Source: Mesorhizobium loti (lineage in GTDB: Bacteria; Pseudomonadota; Alphaproteobacteria; Rhizobiales; Rhizobiaceae). Taken from it: a stretch of 64,000 nucleotides of DNA. The stretch is taken from contig NZ_CP033334.1 of assembly GCF_013170705.1 (NCBI RefSeq), positions 3,573,501 to 3,637,500 on the forward strand, in the 5' to 3' direction. The position numbers were made by a program, and so were the translations under genes. Below are positions 9,159-15,024 of this stretch, in pieces. How positions within the stretch are numbered: position 1 is the first letter of the stretch; the number at the start of each line of letters is the position of its first letter. The notes under the pieces were generated by a model, which did not search any database, was not told where the DNA came from, and saw only the letters and a program-made list of their open reading frames with translations.

Positions 9159-9583
9159 TGCAATACTTTAAAATAAGACCGAACGTCGCGGGCGGGATAG
9201 GCGAAAACACCGTTCTAGACTCGACCGTCCACCCGCCAATCGTGACCAGGCTTCACTATGTGGTAGAGGGCTGGTTCGGTGATGTGATCGTTGCGACATT
9301 CCCCTGTTTCCTCGTCACTGAGGAAACCCAGCGCGCACTGCAGAAGATGGGCTTTTCGGGGGCGTCGTTCGCCGAGGCCGAGGTGACTACCTCTGAAGAG
9401 TGTGAAGAGGATCAACCCGGGCTGCAGCTACCGCCTTTCGTCTGGCTGAAGGTAAATGGGAAGGCTGGCCGTGACGACTTCGGGATCGCAACGCCTTTCC
9501 GCCTCGTCATCTCGAAACGCGTTCTTGATTTGCTGGAATCATTGGGAATACCGTTTGCTGTGGTCGAACCCTACGAGCAGTAA
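9158..9583 (+). CDS. Probable cognate immunity protein for the virion toxin domain
   Basis: A 141-residue soluble acidic protein (MQYFKIRPNVAGGIGENTVLD...). Its ATG overlaps the TGA of the toxin-bearing virion gene. Features such as VHPPIVTRLHYVVEGWFGD, FPCFLVTEE and LPPFVWLKVNGKAGRDDFGI recall a small family I have seen next to Rhs-type toxins with the same LPNLRGIP tail. No signal peptide or membrane segment. The role would be to block the toxin in the lysogen's cytoplasm. Pairing is inferred from adjacency and family memory, not from any structural motif. Confidence 0.65.
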   Translation: MQYFKIRPNVAGGIGENTVLDSTVHPPIVTRLHYVVEGWFGDVIVATFPCFLVTEETQRALQKMGFSGASFAEAEVTTSEECEEDQPGLQLPPFVWLKVNGKAGRDDFGIATPFRLVISKRVLDLLESLGIPFAVVEPYEQ

Positions 9584-9626
9584 CAGGATCGCGCGTTTGT
9601 TGTCGCGGCGACGCCACGAATTACGC

Positions 9627-9724
9627 GAATTACGGTGACAGTGCATTTTTGTCAGTCGCACCCAGATCGCTGGAGCGAATCACCGGATCGAGAAATGGAA
9701 AATAGTGCACTGTCACCGTAATTC
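9627..9724. mobile_element. MITE-like palindromic element, copy 1 (98 bp)
   Basis: The left end reads GAATTACGGTGACAGTGCA and the right end is its inverse, ending in GTGCACTGTCACCGTAATTC. A second copy with the same ends and a largely conserved centre lies at 10518-10621. It contains no gene. Size, terminal inversion and repetition fit a non-autonomous element (MITE or REP-like). I recall similar end sequences near IS200/REP-associated transposases but cannot confirm. It separates an intact immunity gene from the remnant toxin tail that follows. Confidence 0.75.
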
Positions 9725-9800
9725 GGGAGACCATTCACGCTGGGCTATACAAAGGTGGCAAGGGAGTTGGTCATGGAAAACAATGCCAAACCCGACCTGA
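9725..9800 (+). pseudogene. 3' remnant of an HNH-type toxin tail
   Basis: Right after the MITE an open frame reads GDHSRWA...WQGSW and stops with TGA at 9798-9800, inside the start of the following immunity gene. The GDxxRW pattern matches the end of the better preserved tail near 12800 (RGDYKRW) and other HNH toxins whose last helix has this sequence. Everything upstream has been lost at the MITE boundary. Short and degenerate, so the call is tentative. Confidence 0.4.
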
Positions 9801-10245
9801 GCAGCGTCACACGCCTGCCTCCGGCCAATATCGGCACCGGCGACGACGAGCTTGATTCTGCTCGCATCGAAGCCCGCCAATACATCGAATTCTACACTTG
9901 GGTATCGGCCATTAAGGACGAATATCTTGGTTACGCCGCGGAAGGGATAATCTATATTTTCCTTTTCGAGATAGAGACCAGTCGACCGGACGTGAATCCA
10001 TGGACTTGGGTGATCGTCGGGGATGTGCCGCCGACGTACCTGCCAGCTGATGATGGAAAGACGCCTTTTGAGGCGCTGGATGGTTATATCGGTGCGCTGG
10101 AAGACTGGGTTGAGGGGCACGCACGGGAAAGTCGGTGGCGAAGTTGATACCGGTCAATGTCGATGCGAATCCCGCCAACGCTGAGATGCTGGCGAGCCGG
10201 CTCAAATTCCTCGATGAGAAAATCTTGCCGGAACTCAAAAGATAA
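9773..10245 (+). pseudogene. Immunity-family gene, broken by a one-base deletion
   Basis: ATG at 9773 has AAGGGAG seven bases upstream. The protein (PDLSSVTRLPPANIGTGDDELD...) is a paralogue of the genes at 12856 and 13427, sharing EARQYIEFYTWVSAIKDEYLGY, GIIYIFLFEI, RPDVNPWTWVIVGDVPPTYL and LDGYIGALEDWVE. At about 10115 the frame shifts and stops early at 10156. The next frame continues the family perfectly (GKSVAKLIPVNVDANPANAE ... FLDEKILPELKR) to TAA at 10243-10245. Restoring one base would give DWVEAARTGKSV. Either a real loss or a sequencing error. Confidence 0.7.
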
Positions 10246-10320
10246 TACGCTCGATTGCGGCACGTGCACTTGCCCCGTTTGTGGGGAAGGATATCAGCAG
10301 GGAACCTTGTCGGATAACGG

Positions 10321-10467
10321 TCAGGAGAATCCCCGCTCGAGTTCCTTGAAGAGTACGCCCTTCGGGCAGCTTTGCCACAGAGTGTCGGTCTCATCCAGGT
10401 CGTCGGCCTGAGCCGTACCAAATGGCAATGCGAGCACCACTGCTACGGAGACAATGAATGATCGCAA
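10321..10467 (-). CDS. Small secreted protein, 48 aa (TTG start)
   Basis: On the minus strand a TTG at 10465-10467 follows an AGAGG box by five bases. The peptide has a clear signal sequence (FIVSVAVVLALPFGTAQA) and a short mature part with one Cys and a Trp (LDETDTLWQSCPKGVLFKE). It sits alone between two MITE-like elements, opposite to the phage genes. I do not recognise the family. The well-formed signal peptide argues it is, or recently was, a gene. Confidence 0.4.
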   Translation of the reverse strand: MRSFIVSVAVVLALPFGTAQADDLDETDTLWQSCPKGVLFKELERGFS

Positions 10468-10517
10468 GAATGCCTCTTATGGTTGTATATTGCATATTTT
10501 AGTGGCAATTTGGTTGT

Positions 10518-10621
10518 GGGGAATTACGGTGACAGTGCACTTTTATAGGCCGCATCCCATGTGGCTGGAGAGAGCCACCGGACCGAGAAATGGAAAATAG
10601 TGCACTGTCACCGTAATTCCC
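10518..10621. mobile_element. MITE-like palindromic element, copy 2 (104 bp)
   Basis: Perfect 22-bp terminal inverted repeats, outer part GGGAATTACGGTGACAGTG on the left and its inverse on the right. The right half, including CCGAGAAATGGAAAATAGTG, matches the element at 9627-9724 almost base for base. It abuts the 5' truncation point of the spare toxin module, suggesting that its insertion or a recombination between the two copies removed sequence. Confidence 0.75.
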
Positions 10622-10678
10622 GCCGGTCGTTAAAAACCTAGTCGACACCTTGAATGATGATGACCTGCCACTGAACTG

Positions 10679-11608
10679 TCATCCAGCTGCGATTAGAGCC
10701 TCGAGCGTTTTTGTTACGCCTTGTGGCGCGGGTTGAGCAACCGGCGGAGGCGCGGAGCCTTCCATCAGCACAGCGTCGGAGCCGGTTGCGATGATGACCT
10801 CGGCATAGGCTGCCGGGGTCTGGTAGCCGAGCGAGGAATGTGGCCTGGCGGTGTTGAAGTCCTCCCTCCATTCGGCGATGGCGCTTCGTGCGTGGTCGAG
10901 ACCGAAGAACAGGCTCTCGTTCAACAGCTCGTCGCGCATCCGGCCGTTGAAACTCTCGACGTAACCGTTTTGCATCGGCTTGCCCGGCGCGATGTAGTGC
11001 CATTCGATCCTGCAATCCTTCGACCAGGCGAGGATGGCGTTCGAGGTAAACTCGGTGCCGTGGTCGGAGACGATCATGCCCGGCTTGCCGCGGTGGGTGA
11101 TCAGTTCCGTCAGTTCACGGGCAACCCGACGGCCGGAGATCGAGGTGTCCGGGATCGCGGCCAGGCATTCGCGCGTCACGTCGTCGACGATGTTGAGCAC
11201 GCGGAACCTCCGGCCGCAGGCGAACTGGTCATGCACGAAATCCAACGACCAGCGCGCGTTCGGCTTTGCCTCGACCAGGATCGGCGCCCGCGTGCCGACC
11301 GCTCGCCGCCTTGCCCGGCGCTTGCGCACCGTCAGGCCTTCCTCGCGGTAGAGACGATAGATGCGGTTGACCCCAGATGCCTCGCCCTCGCGCCTGAGCA
11401 GGATGAACAGCCGCCTGTAGCCAAAGCGTCGGCGCTCGTTGGCGAGGTCGCGCAACCTGCCACGCAGCTCCGTCTCGGGCGGACGCCGGGACTGGTAGCG
11501 GATCATCTTGCGATCGGCGCCGACGAAGGAACAGGCCCGACGCTGCGACAAGCCCATGACGGCCTGCAGATGCGCGACGGCTTCGCGCTTAACGGCGGGC
11601 CCTACCAT
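10679..11608 (-). CDS. IS3-family transposase OrfB (DDE integrase core)
   Basis: About 309 residues from the Met of [14 protein letters not shown]. The rve-type catalytic core shows the first Asp in [10 protein letters not shown], the second in [10 protein letters not shown] and the Glu in [14 protein letters not shown], 35 residues on, as in IS3 enzymes. YGYRRL-like [14 protein letters not shown] and [15 protein letters not shown] are also typical. It catalyses cut and strand transfer of the element. It overlaps orfA by a few bases at a run of seven A residues (coding strand), so the active OrfAB fusion is probably made by a -1 frameshift there, reading SVKKMVG through. Confidence 0.93.
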   Translation of the reverse strand: MVGPAVKREAVAHLQAVMGLSQRRACSFVGADRKMIRYQSRRPPETELRGRLRDLANERRRFGYRRLFILLRREGEASGVNRIYRLYREEGLTVRKRRARRRAVGTRAPILVEAKPNARWSLDFVHDQFACGRRFRVLNIVDDVTRECLAAIPDTSISGRRVARELTELITHRGKPGMIVSDHGTEFTSNAILAWSKDCRIEWHYIAPGKPMQNGYVESFNGRMRDELLNESLFFGLDHARSAIAEWREDFNTARPHSSLGYQTPAAYAEVIIATGSDAVLMEGSAPPPVAQPAPQGVTKTLEALIAAG

Positions 11609-11868
11609 TTTTTTGACAGAAGCTCGCGCAGCGCCGAGGCTTCCAGCATCTGATCGGCGAGCAGCTTCTTCAGCTTGGCGTTCTCGTCTTCCAGCGCCTT
11701 CAGCCGCTTGGCGTCGGACACGTCCATCCCGCCATACTTCGCCTTCCAATTATACAGCGTCGCCTCCGAGACCCCGTGCTTGCGAGCCAAATCGCCCGCC
11801 TTCGCTCCCGCCTCGTGCTCGCGCAGAACCGCAATGATCTGCTCTTCCGTGAACCGCTTTCTCTTCAT
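11602..11868 (-). CDS. IS3-family transposase OrfA (helix-turn-helix, leucine zipper)
   Basis: An 88-residue protein [20 protein letters not shown]... with a helix-turn-helix (residues of about 12-45, including [17 protein letters not shown]) and a coiled-coil [20 protein letters not shown] that mediates multimerisation. OrfA binds the terminal repeats. The gene ends ...LLSKKW with TGG TAG right after the A7 slippery run, the expected site of -1 frameshifting into OrfB. The start lies about 65 bases inside the right end of the IS. Confidence 0.93.
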   Translation of the reverse strand: MKRKRFTEEQIIAVLREHEAGAKAGDLARKHGVSEATLYNWKAKYGGMDVSDAKRLKALEDENAKLKKLLADQMLEASALRELLSKKW

Positions 11869-12855
11869 CAGTCCGTCCTTCGATCAAGGGCCGGACGCTA
11901 ATCTCAGATGGAGGAAATTCTCAGTGGCAGGTCAATGAGAGCATGCCGCAACGCGAGCGGGATGCGGTGCTGGGCGATCTGTTCGCAGGCACATCTGATC
12001 CCGGTGTTCTGGCAGCCATGGCGCTGCAACTGGGCAACGAGAACCAGTCTCGGATTGCGCGGAGCATTGCGAACAACGCAGTTCCCGTATCTGCAGAGGA
12101 ACGTGTCAGCCGAAATTTAACAGCCTTCGACGCCCTGCCTGTGGGTCTAAAGGCGCTCGTAGCGCTCAATGACACAGTCCGTCTCATAGCGGACGGCGCG
12201 ACATTTGGGTACGCCGACAAGTTCGCCGCCACCATGAATTCGCTGGTCTCGGGCAACAGCTACGAAGACGAACTCGCCGCTGAACGTGGTGGGACACAGG
12301 ATGCGAGAGATCGAGCTGGCTCCGCCGGGACCGCTGCGGAGATGCTTGGCGCATATCTGAGTGGCAGCGGCCTTGGAAATGCGGGCATCACACTTACCGG
12401 CCGGTTTGGCACAGCTACGATGGAGGGCTTGTCGGGCATTCTCGCTCGCGCAGGCCTTATGGGCGTCGAGGGTGCGGCTTATGGCGGCGTCGAAGCGACC
12501 GGTCGTGATGAGCCGATCGGCAGCGGTATGGCTTCCGGCGCGCTATGGGGGGCCGGCAGCCAATTCTTCAAGGAAAAGTCAACGGCAATTCACGACGAGT
12601 TGCCAGGCTGGCTCGGAGGCCGCTCTAGGTCTCTTCGTAAGAAATGGGAAGTGGAATACAATCTCGATTGGCCTATAGACCCTGACACGGGCCGCAACAT
12701 GCACGTTCATCACAAGCGTCCTCGATCTGAAGGCGGGACAGATGATGTGTGGAACTTGGAGCTCTCAGTCAAGCCGATCACGTTAAACATCACATGGAAC
12801 GGGGCGATTACAAGAGGTGGGGCGCCTTGGGCAAGGGTGGAAGGAAACCAAAGCC

Positions 12856-13335
12856 GTGATAAAAGATGTCGAAGACGCCAGCCCTGATCTGAGTAAGGTT
12901 AGGCTGTTGGCACCTGGCAATCTACGAGGCAGTGTAGAATTCAAGGATGCCCGGCGTCGGGCCCGTACGTATCTGGAGTCTCATAGCTGGGTTTCAGCTA
13001 TTCATGGAGAATATCTCGGATATCGCCTCGACGGCGTCATTTACATATTTCTCTTTAATTTTATGCCAGCCAAGCCGGACGTGCCATATTGGGTATGGGT
13101 AATTGTTGGTGATTTGCCTTCGGCCTATATAGACTGCGATTATGGAAAGACGCCTTATCTTGCGTTAGATGGCTATATTGGTGCTATGGAAGAATGGGTC
13201 GAAGCCGTCAGGGAGGGGAAGCCCGTCGATAATATTATCCCTGTCAATGTCCCGGCTACTCCTGAGTACGCCAAAATGCTGGGTGGACGCCTCAGATTCC
13301 TGAATGACAACGTTCTTCCGTTACTTCGAAAGTAA
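12856..13335 (+). CDS. Immunity-family protein paired with the orphan HNH toxin tail
   Basis: GTG at 12856 overlaps the TGA of the frame-restored toxin (GTGA), so the pair was translationally coupled. The 159-residue product has SPDLSKVRLLAPGNLRGSVE, RRARTYLESHSWVSAIHGEYLGY, GVIYIFLFNF, WVWVIVGDLPSAYI, LALDGYIGAMEEWVE and IIPVNVPATPEYAKML. Paralogues with the same block order follow at 13427, 14187 and (broken) 9773. Soluble, acidic, no signal. The coding sequence is A+T richer than the phage core. The role as HNH-nuclease immunity is inferred from its position after four separate HNH-like tails. Confidence 0.7.
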   Translation: MIKDVEDASPDLSKVRLLAPGNLRGSVEFKDARRRARTYLESHSWVSAIHGEYLGYRLDGVIYIFLFNFMPAKPDVPYWVWVIVGDLPSAYIDCDYGKTPYLALDGYIGAMEEWVEAVREGKPVDNIIPVNVPATPEYAKMLGGRLRFLNDNVLPLLRK

Positions 13336-13338
13336 TTT

Positions 13339-13426
13339 CGGACGGCATCACAAGGAAGCTGGGTATTTTCAGCGCTGGGCTAGGAGAGACGGTGTCGCCA
13401 GAAAAAGCCAGTATTGGAGAAACATC
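13339..13426 (+). pseudogene. 3' remnant of another HNH-type toxin tail
   Basis: Immediately after the previous immunity stop the frame reads FGRHHKEAGYFQRWARR and continues into the next immunity gene without a stop. The HHxxxGxxxRW pattern aligns with HHMERGDYKRW at the end of the tail near 12800. Only the last 25 to 30 codons survive, so this is a stub of a replaced cassette. That it is open into the immunity gene probably reflects a lost frame. Confidence 0.5.
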
Positions 13427-13900
13427 GTGAACGCAGTTACGCCAGACCTCAGTAAAGTCAGTCGTTTGCCGCTGGCTGCCGACGATCCTGAATCGGGGGA
13501 TGACATTGACGCGGCTCTTCTGGAAGCCCGTCAATACCTCCAGTCTTATAACTGGGGGAAAAATATTAAATCCGAGTATCTTGGGTATGGTGCCGAAGGT
13601 ATAGTATACATTTTTCTCTTCGAGATCTTACCTAGCAGACCAGATGTGCCTCAATGGATATGGGTGATCGTGGGCGATGTGCCTCCGGCCTATATGCCCG
13701 GCGATGACGTCCAGACACCGTATGAGGTGCTGGACGGTTACATCGGTGCAATGGAAGATTGGGTTGAAGCTGCGCGGCAAGGAAAATCCGTAGCGAAATT
13801 GATCCCTGTCAATGTCGATGCCAATCCCGCCAACGCCGAGACGCTGGCGAGCCGGCTCAAATTCCTGGATGAAAAGGTTCTGCCTCTGCTTCAAGAGTGA
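13427..13900 (+). CDS. Immunity-family protein, intact paralogue
   Basis: GTG at 13427 follows a TTGGAG box and begins VNAVTPDLSKVSRLPLAADD. The 157-residue protein keeps all family blocks: EARQYLQSYNWGKNIKSEYLGY, GIVYIFLFEILPSRPDVPQW, WVIVGDVPPAYMPGDD, VLDGYIGAMEDWVEAARQGK, LIPVNVDANPANAETLASRL and FLDEKVLPLL. The frame is also open upstream to 13304, but that part is the toxin stub. It has no toxin gene left, so it is an orphan immunity gene that could still protect against incoming related toxins. Confidence 0.65.
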   Translation: MNAVTPDLSKVSRLPLAADDPESGDDIDAALLEARQYLQSYNWGKNIKSEYLGYGAEGIVYIFLFEILPSRPDVPQWIWVIVGDVPPAYMPGDDVQTPYEVLDGYIGAMEDWVEAARQGKSVAKLIPVNVDANPANAETLASRLKFLDEKVLPLLQE

Positions 13901-13918
13901 TGTGTCGACACTTGGCGT

Positions 13919-14190
13919 ATGGCGCTGCGGCAGAAAGTGCAGCGCGATGATTATGAGTTGGCCGAGTGGACCAGGTCGACACCATGTCCACCATCGCAAA
14001 CAGCGACCCGAACGACACCGCGAACTTCGAGGCGGTCCGGCAGAGCGGGTCCGACCTGATCGCCAGGATAGGCAACACGCTTGCCCGGCAAGCGGCGAAA
14101 GCCGCATGGCGCACCAGCATGGCCAAGGCCTTGGTCCAGGCGATGATTTGGGGCAGCTGGAGCAGAGGTGACAGAGGGTCAAAGCCGTGA
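13919..14190 (+). pseudogene. Fused remnant: N-terminal piece of a virion-protein homologue joined to a toxin-tail stub
   Basis: MALRQKVQRDDYELAE matches MAQRQKARRKDYEQAE of the large virion protein (about 7098-7150). After a one-base slip, VDTMSTIANSDPNDTANFEAVRQSGSDLIARIG matches that protein's VDTALKTSAIAIGNANPDDH region. It then jumps to a short end, IWGSWSRGDRGSKP, like the last residues of the HNH tail, and stops at 14188-14190 inside the next GTG start. Several hundred codons are missing. This shows that whole virion-gene homologues, not only tails, once occupied the array. Confidence 0.7.
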
Positions 14191-14804
14191 CAACAAGCGT
14201 GGATGATGCCAGCCCTGATCTGAATAGCGTGAAGCCTCTGCCGCCAGGTCATCGGCGTGGCAGCGTGGAATTCCGGGATGCCCGCCGTGATGCGCGAAGA
14301 TATTTGGAATCTCACAACTGGGTATCGGCTATCAAAGGTGAATATCTTGGATATCGGCTAGATGGCGTCATATGTAAGCTTGGTGAGCGCCTAGCTGCGT
14401 CGCCTTCTGGCAGGATTACGCATGATCAAACCACCAAGCGAATTTCTGAAAGATCTTCCGGAGCGCAATGGGCGTTTGCGGTTTCGCGGGTCCGGCCTGA
14501 GATCGGCGAGCTATTTTCTGACCGACCACCGGCCCAAACCGAACATGAGGCATTGGTCAGCCAACAATCCTCGGCGAAGATAAATTGGCAGTGGCGCTTG
14601 GCGACATGCGATCCAGCCGAATACGAAGCGCTGGCGGCTCAGTCTACGCAAGAGGATCTTGCGTGGGAAAAGAAAACAGGCTGCAAGGTGCATGTTTTGA
14701 TCGACAAGAAGGCGTTGCGCAAGTATCTGCGAGAGTGCGACTCGCCAAATGTAGGCAGCCCCGAACTACGAGCTTGGGCGCGCAATTATCCAGAAGATGA
14801 ATAA
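14187..14804 (+). CDS. Chimeric immunity-family gene: N-terminal half fused to unrelated sequence
   Basis: GTG at 14187 overlaps the stub stop (GTGA). The first 64 residues (VDDASPDLNSVKPLPPGHRRGSVE ... YLESHNWVSAIKGEYLGYRLDGVI) are close to the gene at 12856. At about 14370 similarity ends, and 141 further residues follow with no family resemblance, ending KTGCKVHVLIDKKALRKYL and RAWARNYPEDE. The second part could be another small protein, joined by deletion. Whether the product is folded or useful is unknown. Confidence 0.5.
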   Translation: MTTSVDDASPDLNSVKPLPPGHRRGSVEFRDARRDARRYLESHNWVSAIKGEYLGYRLDGVICKLGERLAASPSGRITHDQTTKRISERSSGAQWAFAVSRVRPEIGELFSDRPPAQTEHEALVSQQSSAKINWQWRLATCDPAEYEALAAQSTQEDLAWEKKTGCKVHVLIDKKALRKYLRECDSPNVGSPELRAWARNYPEDE

Positions 14805-14983
14805 TTGCTGCGAACCGTGTAGCAACTGAGACGCCAGTATCACCCATGGCGCCCGGCGAGACGCCAGGCGAGGCGTGAGCGCTTCAGGAAGACAAATCCA
14901 GGAATAGACAATAACGGCTGGCCAAGGTTGACGCGACCGTTCCGTCCACCCATTGCCAGCCCGTCAACCGACCCGACATCCTC

Positions 14984-15009
14984 AAGCCTCGCTTTCGCGG
15001 GGCTTTTTT
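14984..15009 (+). terminator. Rho-independent terminator
   Basis: AGCCTCGC and GCGGGGCT pair around a short TTTC loop and are followed by six T residues. It closes the cassette array before the tail-fibre gene, whose ATG at 15025 lies just 15 bases downstream, so the fibre gene must be read by read-through or from an embedded promoter. Confidence 0.7.
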
Positions 15010-15024
15010 CATGGAGCAAGCCTC

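Larger units (their letters stand above)
10661..11934 (-). mobile_element. IS3-family insertion sequence, IS407-group-like, complete (1274 bp)
   Basis: Ends are perfect 14-bp inverted repeats, TGACCTGCCACTGA at 10661-10674 and its inverse at 11921-11934. A 4-bp target duplication, ATGA, flanks it (10657-10660 and 11935-11938). It carries orfA and orfB on the minus strand with a frameshift signal between them. Four-base duplications and this orfA type fit the IS407 group of IS3. All parts look intact, so it may still be active. It landed inside the spare virion-toxin module. Confidence 0.92.
10622..12859 (+). pseudogene. Orphan C-terminal module of the virion protein with HNH toxin tail, interrupted by an IS
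   Basis: The left piece encodes VVKNLVDTLND, matching VVQSLVDTLRN of the large virion protein (about 8125-8160). Removing the IS and one copy of the ATGA target joins it in frame to DESMPQRERDAVLGDLFAGTSDPG, which aligns with VPQAEKGAMLDALLAATRDP. The module then goes its own way: a Gly/Ala-rich segment (TFGYADKF, YEDELAAERG) and an HNH nuclease core MHVHHKRPRSEGGTDDVWNLE near 12700. A missing C at about 12762 breaks the frame; restoring it gives PLSQADHVKHHMERGDYKRW and a stop at 12857-12859 that overlaps the next immunity start. No start codon or 5' end is left. Confidence 0.8.
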
